A DNA stretch of 64,000 nucleotides from Tanypteryx hageni (Eukaryota; Arthropoda; Insecta; Odonata; Petaluridae), in contig CM054120.1 of assembly GCA_028673005.1 (NCBI GenBank), positions 71,535,533 to 71,599,532 of the forward strand, read 5' to 3'. Positions 50,125 to 62,764 of the stretch are shown one piece after another. The notes under the pieces are model-generated. The model was not told the origin of the DNA. It saw only the letters and a program-made list of their open reading frames with translations, and did no database searches. The translations under genes and the position numbers were made by a program. Positions within the stretch are counted from its first letter, which is position 1; each line of letters begins with the position of its first letter.

Positions 50125-50559
50125 ACATACAAATTTTAATGGTATTTTTTATATAAAAGAAATTAATTAGCTTCGATCGGGCTATATAAAATTGTGTTGG
50201 CAAGCCGTATGTTGTGCGCCCCTGGTATAGATTATTATCGTCATTCTATCGTCTAAACTAGGGAAAGCGATTACGTAGCGGCTGTATAAATCACATACAC
50301 TCCGCCGATTTAAGTCATATGTCTGTTTTACCGGGCTTGGGAGAGGGGTGGTTAGCGTTTCCAGCAACCAATGCTAGGGTCGCGGGATCAAATCCTGTCG
50401 AGATCATTGCTGTATGTGGCCGTCCTTGTTATCGTTAAGATGGTCATTGTAAAAGGCCGTTAACGGCTGTTTATTTGTTAGTGAGAGACAAATTAAATAA
50501 AAATAAATACATTCTCATGTAAGATTTTCTATGTGTGAGATTATATCCAACAGTAAACG
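50125..50559. repeat. 435-bp long-form segment at the end of unit 5
   Basis: The segment starts at ACAT in AAACCACAT (50125-50128) and ends just before the ACAT of AACGACATTTTATAAATC (50560). The ends of units 1-4 and 6 pass straight from AAACCACAT into TTTTATAAATC. The simplest reading is deletion of 435 bp between two ACAT microhomologies in the short form. It contains a SINE-like sequence and an AT-rich left part; no protein gene was recognised. Confidence 0.85.
50338..50513 (+). mobile_element. tRNA-derived SINE-like sequence (end of unit 5)
   Basis: Second copy of the SINE-like sequence, with the same A and B boxes and A-rich tail as 95-270. It differs by a few substitutions (for example CGGGCTTGGG for CGGCCTTGGG). 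A 5-bp difference lies just past its tail. Confidence 0.6.
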
Positions 50560-51017
50560 ACATTTTATAAATCTGGATTAAATAATTTTTTAGCAATATT
50601 TAAAATGATTCTTGCCTCTCCATCATAAAACAAGTTTTAGAAGGATATATACTTTCAAAAGAGCAAATTTATACAAAACACGAAAAAATATTAATATTTT
50701 ATAAACGCTAAATTTCGTTTCATTTTATTTTCAGAAGGATATTAAAGTTTAGAAAATTCTTTCCGGCGAAAAAGTTTACTCTTCTGAAATTGCAAGTTTT
50801 ACAAAATTTCAATCACACGGGAAATACAATCTAGTTTCATAATTACTGATTTGAATGCATTTCACTTTTCTCCTGAAAGAATGTTGGATGAAAAAAATCT
50901 CCTAGGAAAAATTCTGATTGAATCGCAAAATGTACTTAAAGAGATTATTTTAATCCCTTAATTTGAACTACTCATGCAGGATTTAAATCTGGAAATAGAA
51001 TAGGAGTGACATTTTTT

Positions 51018-51040
51018 CGCACACTGAAATTTCAGGTGGA
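51018..51040. repeat. 23-bp palindrome-containing segment (unit 6)
   Basis: Same segment and insertion point as in unit 5. Confidence 0.9.
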
Positions 51041-51430
51041 AGTTAAATTAAAATAAAACAGTATTTTTCACCATCGGGTTTATTGAATAAAAGCATACTA
51101 ACGACTATTTTCACACATAGCTATAGGCCCCTTTTCATAAGTATGGGCCGCATGGAAATTGAACTTAACATTTAAAGAAAACCATTGTCGTTTCTACTTG
51201 AAAATATCAAGGTGCAGACGTGAAGTTTTAGTGGGAAGACGAAATGGTGTTTTATCGGAATCTTCCTCTTGTCTGTAATCCAGCTGCTACATTATTTCGA
51301 GCCTCGTTTCTGAAAAATAATAAAGGAAATGAGTGTATTTGTCATAGTTACGAATGCACATCATCAATATATTTGAAATAAACTTCATAATTTTAAGCAT
51401 CATGATAGATAAACTGCGCCGCAAATAAAT

Positions 51431-51700
51431 CTATGGAAACCTGAGGGCTAACAAAAGACAAGGATTTCGCCTACGCTTCATAGCCCTTATCACCAGTCGT
51501 GGGATGTCCGGATCGTTTGGTTCCTCTTCGATCACAATCACGAGTAAGGACTTAACTCCCACTCTATTTCTTTGCCTTTCTTCGTCCAGTATTCGGTTGT
51601 CATTTCCAGCAGCGTATCTGGCAGCAGTAGATGCCGCGAAGAGACCTCCACTATGGATGATGACTTCGTGAGGGAACCAAGATGTGTAAAATAAATAAAA
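51431..51700 (-). pseudogene. Duplicate of the 74-codon exon with open frame (unit 6)
   Basis: Open for 90 codons like the unit 5 copy. It keeps AGTATTCGGTTGTC (unit 1-4 type) where units 5 and 7 have AGTCTTCTGTTGCC. It has no ATG at the equivalent start. Confidence 0.65.
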
Positions 51701-52312
51701 TTAATATACATTAAAAACAGCTGAGTTGATTCTGAAGCCTAAATTGGGGGGAATGCATGGAGGACGACGGATGATGAACCGGGATACTTCAATATTTCGA
51801 AGTCGTGGATCTAGGTGTAAGGCTTAGGGGTGTAATAGGAAGACAAATATATTTACTGACACTTATTTACGCAAAATTAAACCATCACATTATAATAAAC
51901 AAACAGAATAATCCTTAGATATTTGTAGAATATTTTAAAAATGCGTATATTATCAAATAAAATATTTGAGATGCATTTTAATAAATGTTAATCATCTCCC
52001 TTACGGGGGTTATTTACGCAGTCAACCCACTTTTGTATCCGCCACTGTTCGTGGATACCTTACATAGACTCATCGCTTTTAATAAAATAACTTTCTCTGC
52101 ACTATTAATTTCAAAGATATTCACGGAAATATCAGATATTGAAATAAATAGCACAAGGTTATGATAAACGACAATTCAGACGCACCTATCGGCTGCAGTA
52201 CAGCCGTCGTCGGTGGTACTTCGACGAAGGTTGAAATATATATTTTCTTTCTCTTTACTCAAGTGCTTATTTTTGAATTTGTTTTCGGGCACGAGGCGAG
52301 CACGTCAATAAT

Positions 52313-52537
52313 CTAGCAAAGAAATTGTATAAATAGTGAAGTACTTCGCTTACGTCTCATGGCTCTCATCACGAGACCTGGGATGTCCGAGAAGCTTCGC
52401 TCCACCTCCATCACAACTTTGTGATAGCGCTTTCGGGCCTTTTTTCTCGGAGGTATTTCGTCCCGTTCATCTTTGCCATTTCCGCCAGCGGCTCCGGGAG
52501 GTGAGTTGGACGGGCCTCCGGTTCCTCTTTTACTCAT
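52313..52537 (-). CDS. Conserved 74-codon ORF (unit 6)
   Basis: Identical at protein level to the unit 1 copy, although this unit is among the more diverged elsewhere. Confidence 0.45.
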   Translation of the reverse strand: MSKRGTGGPSNSPPGAAGGNGKDERDEIPPRKKARKRYHKVVMEVERSFSDIPGLVMRAMRRKRSTSLFIQFLC

Positions 52538-52787
52538 GATGTCTTCGCGAGTTCTTGCCGAGAGTTCTTCTAAATGTCGGTGTTTTGACTTGTAGGAATG
52601 CGTGGAGCGGAGTCAACCAGAAATGAACCGTCGAGGGGGTCCACTGCGGTGCGAGTGAAAAGAGTAGGTGCTTTGCCGGCGTGCTTTCCACCCTCTTTTT
52701 ATTTCCATCCCTCTCCCGTCTCCTCTAATGCCGTGGTGAATCCTCATTGGTTGTCTGCGGCGTGACGTCTCACGTGCGCTACCCTTT
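52538..52787 (-). promoter_or_regulatory. Promoter-like region (unit 6)
   Basis: Same motifs and spacing. One C-to-T change lies in the C-rich run near 52713. Confidence 0.42.
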
Positions 52788-54455
52788 CGGGACCATTTCC
52801 GAGGAGTCACTTATCGGGATTTTTCCAAGAAGTTGAAATTGTATTGAGAGTGATTTGTGTGGTGATTTCTATCCAGGACATATGAATCGGTGCAATTAAA
52901 ACCGTCAAAAAGGAACCTGGGCGAATGCGGTTATTTGGGTAATTTTAACGTAATTTTATAATAACTAGAGCCGTCTAGGAAAATCGCGGGACCTGGTGCA
53001 ATGTTTTCGCGCGGCGTCTCTTACGCTGGGCTGATCATATTTAAACAAGGGAAAAACGGAAGGTTTATTGGAGTTTAATAGGAAAAATACGGGAGAAAAC
53101 GGGATATCTTCTTTCTAAATTATTGTTTTATGAAGGACGTTTTCAAATTTCAAAAATGTATAATTTTAATGGTTTATGGAATTCTGCTGATAGGATAAAA
53201 CATTGCGGTTTGATTCCAGTTTTTTTCAAATACTTATTTTAATGTTTAAAGAATATAGTTTTAAATTTCCTTTCCCTATAACAAAAATAAAAAAGGGTTT
53301 GTTTGCGTCTTCCATGGAAATAAAATGTATTTCATAGTATATTTTCTGCTTTTATGATTTCTACCTTATTTTGTAGTAACTCATAAAATTCGTTGCATGG
53401 TATCATACATGCAGTAGTATAAAATTGTAACCACAACATTGAAAGTTGTAATTTCTAGCTTGTTTCGCTCATCGGTCAGTTCAATTGATTAAAGAGAAAC
53501 CTCGTTCTGTTTTTACATTATGAGTCGGCAACGCAAATCCAGTAACTGAAAACTTTAAAAAGTTCGCTCTTCTGTCCGTCAAACTCGACAAAAGAAAAAA
53601 TAATGGTGCAATTTCCAATTGTTGATTTTGAGATCCATTTTAATTGATCATTTTCCGTTTGTTGGGGGACAAACGTTTTTAAAATAGAGAAGATATGGAA
53701 ATTTAATTTCAGGGAACCGCTCTACTTGTGTGTTGATGTTTGTCGGCAGTGCGCTCCTGGACTTCCTGACGACCGTATTGTTAATTTATTTCCTTTATTT
53801 TTATGTAACAGCCTTCTATTTTTTCCTCTCCCTCCGCCTTTTTCTTAATTTAATGCGTAGGGCGTTTCATTTCCTATGTTTTATAATGTGACATTAATTT
53901 CTTATACTCAATATATACAAATGAACAAATATTTTTAGACGTTCCGTCCTGTTTTATTGGTCAAGTATTCAATTTTCAGTAATTTTACCATCCAGGGTCA
54001 AGCGTCGAAAATTAAAAAAAATAAGCCATGGTGTTTTAATAGTTAATATTTTTTTACATGGAATACCAGCATGTATAGGCCATTACAGTCAAGTTTGTGT
54101 GTATAACAAGAACGTTTGTTTGAGCGCGCGGCCTATTTCTGTGTGAAGCCGGGTGCAGTGTCATCGTTGGCCTGCAACCCTGCGAAAAACTATATTTTTA
54201 TTTCTTGTCAGCTTGAAGAGGTGTTTTGGAACCGCCGGACAATTCTGTTTGTTAGATTATGCAAGTTATAGCTTCCTAAACTCTTTCCTGCAGATTAATT
54301 TTAGGAGTCCCGCGAAAATAGTTTTAATTGTATAAATCAAATATTTGGATACATTGATAGGTAATTAGCGTAATACACTTTCCTCTACTAAATAAATGAT
54401 GGCGTGGTACCAATGCTTTCAAAGGTTGTAACGCCACTGACTGTGAGGGAGAAAT

Positions 54456-54977
54456 TCAAGGTTTAAGGTAACTGAGCGGTAGGGAAATCATGCCATTTCC
54501 CTCCATTTTCGCGGATCCACACTGAACTTCAATCTTTTGTGGAACCCTAGGGTTCCACGTAACCCATGTTAAGAAGCACTGACATACGTCACCCCAGACT
54601 TGACGGGGCTCCTGGCGCGCATCATGTACGACCCACCCTAAATCCACCGCTGCTCGAGATAATATCTTAAGTTTCTTTAAATGATTGTAGAAATTCTTGT
54701 TCCCTCTATCCGCAAAGCTAAAAAAAGCTTCTGTCTCTCCTTTCAAAATCAGATCCTTCTTTTTTTCTAAAATATCCTCAACGCTAAAGTCGACTTCTCC
54801 GAACTTCTTTCTTATTTCGTTTCCATATTCCAACTCGGTCTACTCGTCTCTTCCTTCCATTGCCTTTAAGTACTCGAAGACGTTCAGTAATGCATAGCTC
54901 CTAATTTTACCGAATCTCATACCGCGTACATTTCGTGCCCGAGGACTGGGATACATTCTCTCAGTCACTACGGGGTT
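54456..54977 (-). pseudogene. Unrecognised interrupted frame (unit 6)
   Basis: Same frame and TAG. It shows a mixture of unit 1/2-type residues (AKMEGN) and unit 3-5-type residues (KKLKIL), plus private changes (ADRGN, SRAAVD). Confidence 0.35.
54539..54581 (-). mobile_element. hAT-like terminus (unit 6)
   Basis: Same terminus and perfect 20-base palindrome as in unit 1. Confidence 0.55.
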
Positions 54978-55721
54978 TTATCTCATCTTTCAAGACTCAA
55001 TCATAGCTATCCTTCATACTCGGTCTTTTATATTTTTTCATTTACCCGCTTTGTTATTTATAAAAATCATTTATTTTTATGTATTGTATTATTATGTTAT
55101 TTCGTTATAATATTTAATTGTAAGATTGCTTGCGCTGTATGTGGAATTATATGAGTAATTAAAAATATTAATAAAGGGTGACGCGCAGGGGCTACCCGAA
55201 AAATTAAGGCGCTCCGTATAGGTTAGTTGATATATTATCAAAGTACATGTTAATTTATTCTACGTAATGTAAAACGTTTTGATAATGATAGAATAAAATG
55301 TAAGTCGTCAAGATTCAGGCCTGTCCGCGATATAAGTATATTATTTATTTATTTGCGCGTAAAGTATAGATCAGCGGTTCACAATTCAGAAGTTGACTCG
55401 GGCCTAAATCAACCTTGATTTGATCTAAGCAGGCCGGCCTATGAAACTTTTGTCCATAGTAAAAGTTAGAATAGGTTAATGTGGATTCGTTAATTACTAT
55501 GACAAATTTTTCTTGTAAATTTTATGAGGTGACAAAGCTATATAATTTACTCACTCGTTGGGAGATGTTGCGCAGTTTATCTCTTGACATTCCAGTTATA
55601 TCTGGCGTAATTCTAGTTGTCGCTGTTCTGAAATTGTTTCTTTATTCTAATCTGACATCGTTAAAGGTAATGGAGGTTTTTTTTAACTTCACGTGAGAGA
55701 TGTATTACAAACATAAAGGAA

Positions 55722-55867
55722 AAACAGATATCTAGGTCCTTGGATTGGTATCTGTTTAGAAAAAATATGCTCGCCACAATGGTGTTTAGTAATTAAACAG
55801 ATATCTAAGTCCTTGGATTGGTATCTGTTTAGAAAACATATGCGCGCTACAATGGTGTTTAGTAATA
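55722..55867. repeat. Two tandem 73-bp subrepeats (unit 6)
   Basis: Both A and B are present, so the single-copy state of unit 5 was not inherited here. Confidence 0.9.
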
Positions 55868-56682
55868 GACCTATGTCTGATAAAATAACAAGTTTAATGC
55901 GTAAAGATTCATAAATAAAAATATTTTGTTCACCAAATCGAATTGTTCTGGAATTTGAATTGGTTTAACGGTCTAAGGGTGTCGAGTGATCGCTATGTCG
56001 AATGTTCTAGAGCAGCGACTAACAAATATTTACGGCTCTGGGACCTGTTGTTACGGCAACCGATCTTGTCCTGACCCCTATTATGGCAGATGACCTTGTC
56101 GCTATTCTCATAACTCCACCCATCTACCAACAAATGTAATAATGTGATAGGAATACTTAGAGAAAATCAGGATTTTCGTTAATATTCATATTGAAAAATC
56201 GTCAAAGATTAACTTTTACTCACGAGATCAAGATGATGCCAACCATCGGGTCGTATGCAAAAAATTGCGGTTTATTGAAACTTAATCTCTGTCGTTTTTA
56301 GATGGAATAACTTGACATCAAGGGCGGATCTAGGAACCTCCCAAGGAGGGGGGGGGGGATCGATTAAGTTCTATTTTCTTCGTAAGTAGGAAAATTTTCA
56401 AATAAAACTCCCTATAATTGTCAAAATTATATTCAGGACTTTTTATAGAGATTATCACAAGAAATAATAGTATAGTAATTTTCTATCATAAAACCTATTT
56501 TGGTGAAATATATTTTGACAACCACGCATACATTGACCTCCCTTATAATAATCCATATTTTGCGAAAATGATGTATAAGGCTTATGTTTCGCATAATGTA
56601 AAAAGGAAAAAATATATTTAAATCGGGTATCTGTGACATTCTATTAACTTTGTATAGTACTTTTAACATTTTATTTTAAAAA

Positions 56683-57868
56683 TTACAATAAAAAATCAAG
56701 TCGCCGATTGCCAGAATTAGCAAAACGATCTAAAATCTCTTCCGGGTCAAGATGAATATCTTGATGTTTATGGAGTAAGGCCAAACCCACAAGTCTTTCT
56801 TCACTCATTCTGTTCCGCAATCAAGTTTTAAATCGTCGCAAAGCCGAAAAGCTGCTTTCAGAGCTAGCTACACTTTTAGGAAGAGTGAGTAAAAGTTTTA
56901 ATAAAATTTTGCGACTTGGTTTAATTTTCTCGTAGCACATACTGAAACCTTCACAGATACTCATGTTAGTTATAAAGTTATTGCACTTATATTTACGTTC
57001 CCATTTGGTTTTCCACATTATTAATTCGCTTAGAAAAATAGTAAACGAATTTGAAATAATGAAAACATTCTAAAAGTCAGAATATTTTTCCCATCTTGAC
57101 GTTACAGTATTATCTAACACAACTTGATCCAAACACAATAGTTGTTTCGGTAATATATTTCCAAAATTAAATGCCTTAAGTGTATCATCACAAAAACGGC
57201 TTCGAAAATCATCTAGGAGAGTATCAATCATTGGGATAATTTCAATACGTCGATTGTATTCCTCAGCGGTTTCCGAACAGTTAATTCTTCTTTAGGTATA
57301 CCAGGGCTTAATAAGCTTTAATTGCAAAATATCTGCAAATTCATTAGCGCTTTTCCAAATTCTATTAAATACTTCGTCAACCCTTTTCCTTTCACAATCT
57401 AATAAGCAAATGATGTCCTCAATGCATTTTATAGCTGAATACAGATCTAGCGACTCTTTTTGTAATGACTTACTATTTGGAAGTGTCAAGGAAAAATAAT
57501 AGTAATGCATTTCATCGAAACAATGAATTTGCTTGTCATGAGATTACTGAGGAGTAAATCCGCCTTTGTTAAAGATGTCCTATCATCCCAATTACTGATA
57601 TCGTTCAATATCTTGGTAATTATGGAAAATATTTTCTCAAACATTAAACAAGCATTATGTTTTTTTACCCAGCGTGTATCGCACAAGGTACTTAATCCAC
57701 CACCCATTTCTCTCTTTAAAATATAACTTCTCTTAGCAGAAAAATGATAACAATTAATAACCTCGCCCATTAATTCAAAACATTTTCTAATTGCCCTAAT
57801 TTCGGGCGATTGCTTGTTTTTCTTTATGAGCCAAAACATGAAGATTTTGAGCACTTCCCACCCTTGAG
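56683..57868 (-). pseudogene. hAT transposase pseudogene (unit 6, frameshifted, one stop absent)
   Basis: Three shared stops remain. At the position of the fourth (6663-6665 in unit 1), this copy reads Lys (CYEKIKPSRK), so the frame is open from MWKTKW to the FKT stop. A private 1-bp deletion in the A-run near 57495 breaks the frame further upstream. The terminal stop is TAA instead of TGA. Confidence 0.88.
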
Positions 57869-58331
57869 GTTGCGACTTATAACTGACCGTGAGTGAAACA
57901 AACTGATCTTATATTTAAATTTATATTCAAATTTAAATTAAATAATATATTTTATCATTACACCGTTTATGCACACTTCACTAAATAAGAATATTTATTA
58001 AGTAACTGAATTAATAAACCAAAACAACATCAAGTCCTTGAACTTTGACAATGTCATTGTCGTCAGGGAACTTATCGTTAAAAACGCAAATTTAGTCCAA
58101 ATTAATGAGAATAAACGTGAAATGCGTGCGGTTTCGAATCAAAGACTAAAAAAGACGATAAGAATAAGAAACTATGATCATTCTTCATAATTACTATGCA
58201 GGTACGAAGTTTTTAAGTAAATTTGTCGAATTTATATAATCAAATGAATGCACTTATAAAAGTCAACTTTTACGTGTTATCTTACGGGGCATAAATAAAA
58301 TGCGAATACCTTTTTATGGGAAATCTGTCTG

Positions 58332-58418
58332 GAATTTAAACTCCCCTACGTGCCAAGTTTCGTTACGATACCATTGAAGGTGTGGATTTGCATAGGATAA
58401 CATACATACAACCAAACA
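58332..58418 (+). mobile_element. Retroelement 3'-end-like sequence (unit 6)
   Basis: Same sequence with two private changes (GTCTGG just before it and GATACCATTG inside). Confidence 0.4.
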
Positions 58419-58622
58419 TTTGAAATTAATTTCCATTGATTGATAAACTTTATCAAAATAATCATGCTGATTTATGACAAGATGAAAACGGATTTTCCAT
58501 TGTTGGCTATCAAATAAAAAGTTTTTTAATTTTAAATATTTGATGAAATTGTAATCGGGACTAGAAAGGTGATTTATAAGTGTTGTTTTTATATTATGTT
58601 ACAGTTGTATTTTTCAAGCTGC

Positions 58623-58859
58623 TCATACGTGATTTTTGCTAGTATTATTCAGGGTTTTAATGGATGATTCAACGACTATAATATCATCCGAAGGAGGTTC
58701 TTTGTGAGGGAGACAAAAGTTAAGTCTTGTCCTCAAGAGATTGAGTTTTTGTTTAGTAAATGTTCTTATAGAGAAGTTATGGGCAATATCGATGTAATCA
58801 AAGTGTTTTATGTGGTCACTAAAGGATTTTATGTTTTCTGCGTGTGTGTGTGAAAAAGT
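58623..58859 (-). pseudogene. Probable RT fragment (unit 6)
   Basis: Same frame with the unit 5 replacements plus private changes (FSIRTF for FSERTF and IAHNF for IDHNF). The frame stays open. Confidence 0.5.
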
Positions 58860-60996
58860 CTAGAATAGTGTACTTTCCCCTAAATCCGGAGTGCGTGTGA
58901 GATTGCGTCTTTTAGGTCCCTAGCGTGGAGAAATTTCATTAATAAGGAAGGTATTTGGCTGATTTGGTAATAACTATCTTACGTATCGAGGCACTATAAG
59001 TTTTTTTGGGCAAGGGCCTTGCGGTTCAATTTCAACATTTCGCGGCCAATACTTTGAAAAATACTGCTCTAGACCATTTAAAATATCTAGCGTCTAGACT
59101 TTAGATGATTGCAAGGAGTGTACACATCATCATAATTACCTCAGCTTCGGTGTTTGATGAATATACATAATTATTTTCGATAAAGTTTGATAAAATAAGT
59201 TTTGATGATAATAAATGGCGGATGTGATCACATAAGGCGGAATGTCTTACTCTACATATGGTTTTGTAATTTCACTGTTGATTACAATAAGCGGTTGATA
59301 ACATTAACGAGTGATCACATTAACGATTACAAAGATTTCAACTGAAATTAGTCCATTTTTGGAGGATCATTGTTATAAGTCTTAATCGTTGCGTTTGTTA
59401 TAATTTCAACATTTAAAAATTTATTAGTGCCAAGTAATATGATTTAGGTCTGTTATTAAATTCATAATGGCTCCAGCATTGAAAAAGGGAAAGAAATTGG
59501 TTATGAACAAAAACTTTATTTTCCACTTCCATTTCAATCACCATAATGGATAAAAAATACTGGGGGCATGAAAAACTTTCTATCGAAATTTGCCTCCACT
59601 CAATTTTTTTGAAGCAATCTTGTAAGAATGCATAAGCTAACAGCAACAATTTGTTTATTTATTTAGAGATAATCATAGGTATTTCATGTCACGTGACATT
59701 ATTTCTTGCGATTACCACCCTGCTCATGTTTCTCAAATATCTTTCCTAGTCTACCGTTGGAAATATCAGAGATTGTTAAATTTGAAAAATTTGTATTCCT
59801 AAAAGATAGCTGGTGCCTTATTATGATCACATGAGAATATTATTATCTGTAATTTTTGGAATAAATACGAGGATCTTAATATTCTACGGTGAGCTCTCTT
59901 CTGAATTTGCTGAGATGTAGATTTAGTTAAAAGCCGTTAATCTGTAGAATATCTTTGTAGGGACATTTATTTTTGGGAATAAAATATAGGTAAAATACTG
60001 ACATTTAAACTATCGTTTTGAGGAGGGCCGCGTGAATGAAGTTTGAAGGCCGAGTGCAATATATTTCTGCCATTCTTTTACTTAAAGAAAGATAGAAAGA
60101 AAAAAATGAGAGTTTGTTTTGATGACGCAATGTGAGAAAGCGCGTTTTATTTATAGATTGTTATTTAGAATTGCAAACGTGATATTCTTTATTAACCTAG
60201 TAATATAATTGTATGACACAAAGTTATTTATTCGATAATTAATTAAAAACGTATGTTCTTACTCTTACACATTTTTGGTTTCCAATCTAATCTAATCTAT
60301 GATATGAATATACTACATCACTAAAAAGGTCTCTCCGGACAATCCAGATTTTTCAAGAAAATTTCTTTTCTTATATTATTATGGCATCAAAGATCACGCA
60401 AATAGTGAATAATTTTAAATTTCTATCTATACCAGTTGTATCATAATCATAATTTGCATATTTAGAAGTCCCCGCCCGAGCCTCCTTAATTTTTCCAAAG
60501 CATTTCTTTGGCATTGTAATGGATTGCATCATAAACCACATTTTTATAAATCTGGATTAAATAATTTTTTAGCAATATTTAAAATGATTCTCGCCTCTCC
60601 ATCATAAAACAAGTTTTAGAAGGATATATACTTTCAAAAGAGCAAATTTATACAAAACACGAAAAAATATTAATATTTTATAAACGCTAAATTTCGTTTC
60701 ATTTTATTTTCAGAAGGATATTAAAGTTTAGAAAATTCTTTCCGGCGAAAAAGTTTACTCTTCTGAAATTGCAAGTTTTACAAAATTTCAATCACACGGG
60801 AAATACAATCTAGTTTCATAATTACTGATTTGAATGCATTTCACTTTTCTTCTGAAGGAATGTTGGATGAAAAAAATCTCCTAGGAAAAATTCTGATTGA
60901 ATCGCAAAAAGTACTTAAAGAGATTATTTTAATCCCTTAATTTAAACTACTCATGCAGGATTTAAATCTGGAAATAGAATAGGAGTGACATTTTTT

Positions 60997-61019
60997 CGCA
61001 CACTGAAATTTCAGGTGGA
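60997..61019. repeat. 23-bp palindrome-containing segment (unit 7)
   Basis: Same segment and insertion point as in unit 5. Confidence 0.9.
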
Positions 61020-61413
61020 AGTTAAATTAAAATAAAACAGTATTTTTCACCATCGGGTTTATTGAATAAAAGCATACTAACGACTATTTTCACACATAGC
61101 TATAGGCCCCTTTTCATAAGTATGGGCCGCATGGAAATTGAACTTAACATTTAAAGAAAACCATTTTCGTTTCTACTTGAAAATATCAAGGTACAGACGT
61201 GAAGTTTTAGTGGGAAGACGAAATGGTGTTTTATCGGAATCTTCCTCTTGTCTGTAATCCAGCTGCTACATTCTTTCGAGCCTCGTTTCTGAAAAATAAT
61301 AAAGGAAATGAGTGTATTTGTCATAGTTATGAATGCACATCTTCAATAATTTTGTTTGAAATCAACTTCATAATTTTAAGCATCATAATAGATAAACTGC
61401 GCCGCAAATAAAT

Positions 61414-61683
61414 CTATAGAAACCTGAGGGCTAACAAAAGACAAGGATTTCGCCTACGCTTCATAGCCCTTATCACCAGTCGTGGGATGTCCGGATCGTT
61501 TGGTTCCTCTTCGATCACAATCACGAGTAAGGACTTAACTCCCACTCTATTTCTTTGCCTTTCTTCGTCCAGTCTTCTGTTGCCATTTCCAGCAGCGTAT
61601 CTGGCAGCAGTAGATGCCGCGAAGAGACCTCCACTATGGATGATGACTTCGTGAGGGAACCAAGATGTGTAAAATAAATAAAA
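61414..61683 (-). pseudogene. Duplicate of the 74-codon exon with open frame (unit 7)
   Basis: Same as the unit 5 copy, including the AGTCTTCTGTTGCC variant, with an open frame of 90 codons and no equivalent ATG. Confidence 0.65.
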
Positions 61684-62289
61684 TTAATATACATTAAAAA
61701 CAGCTGAGTTGATTCTGAACCCTAAATTGGGGGGAATGCATGGAGGACGACGGATGATTTACCGGGATACTTCAATATTTCGAAGTCGTGGATCTAGGTG
61801 TAAGGCTTAGGGGTGTAATAGGAAGACAAATATATTTACTGACACTTATTTACGCAAAATTAAACCATCACATTATAATAAATAAACAGAATAATGCTTA
61901 GATATTTGTAGAATATTTTAAAAATGCGTATATTATCAAATAAAATATTTGAGATGTATTTTAATAAATGTTAATCATCTCCCTTACTATTTACGCAATC
62001 AACCCACTTTTGTATCCGCCACTGTTCGTGGATACCTTACATAGACTCATCGCTTTTAATAAAATAACTTTCTCTGCACTATTAATTTCAAATATATTCA
62101 CGGAAATATCAGATATTGAAATAAATAGCACAAGGTTATGATAAACGAAAATTCAGACGCACCTATCGGCTGCAGTACAGCCGTCGTCGGTGGTACTTCG
62201 ACGAAGGTTGAAATATATATTTTCTTTCTCTTTACTCAAGTGCTTATTTTTGAATTTGTTTTCGGGCACGAGGCGAGCACGTCAATAAT

Positions 62290-62514
62290 CTAGCAAAGAA
62301 ATTGTATAAATAGTGAAGTACTTCGCTTACGTCTCATGGCTCTCATCACGAGACCTGGGATGTCCGAGAAGCTTCGCTCCACCTCCATCACAACTTTGTG
62401 ATAGCGCTTTCGGGCCTTTTTTCTCGGAGGTATTTCGTCCCGTTCATCTTTGCCATTTCCGCCAGCGGCTCCGGGAGGTGAGTTGGACGGGCCTCCGGTT
62501 CCTCTTTTACTCAT
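62290..62514 (-). CDS. Conserved 74-codon ORF (unit 7)
   Basis: Identical at protein level to the unit 1 copy; the seventh visible copy. Confidence 0.45.
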   Translation of the reverse strand: MSKRGTGGPSNSPPGAAGGNGKDERDEIPPRKKARKRYHKVVMEVERSFSDIPGLVMRAMRRKRSTSLFIQFLC

Positions 62515-62764
62515 GATGTCTTCGCGAGTTCTTGCCGAGAGTTCTTCTAAATGTCGGTGTTTTGACTTGTAGGAATGCGTGGAGCGGAGTCAACCAGAAA
62601 TGAACCGTCGAGGGGGTCCACTGCGGTGCGAGTGAAAAGAGTAGGTGCTTTGCCGGCGTGCTTTCCACCCTCTTTTTATTTCCATCCCTCCCCCGTCTCC
62701 TCTAATGCCGTGGTGAATCCTCATTGGTTGTCTGCGGCGTGACGTCTCACGTGCGCTACCCTTT
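62515..62764 (-). promoter_or_regulatory. Promoter-like region (unit 7)
   Basis: Same motifs and spacing as in unit 1. Confidence 0.42.

Larger units (their letters stand above)
40208..50559. repeat. Array unit 5, complete (10352 bp), long-form end
   Basis: This is the longest complete unit. Three features set it apart: the 23-bp insert at 40667-40689, a single hybrid 73-bp subrepeat at 45376-45448 instead of two, and the 435-bp SINE-bearing segment kept at 50125-50559. A 12-bp deletion near 49060 is shared with unit 6. In its first 1.5 kb it shares many variants with unit 7 but not with unit 6. Confidence 0.97.
50560..60537. repeat. Array unit 6, complete (9978 bp)
   Basis: Same order and orientation as the other units, with the short-form end and the 23-bp insert (51018-51040). 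The G-tract has 11 Gs, the longest in the window. The hAT pseudogene lacks one stop codon that all other copies carry but has a private 1-bp deletion near 57495. A private small rearrangement near 60283-60300 replaces the TCGAGTATTGCC stretch by a repeated TCTAA motif. Confidence 0.97.
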
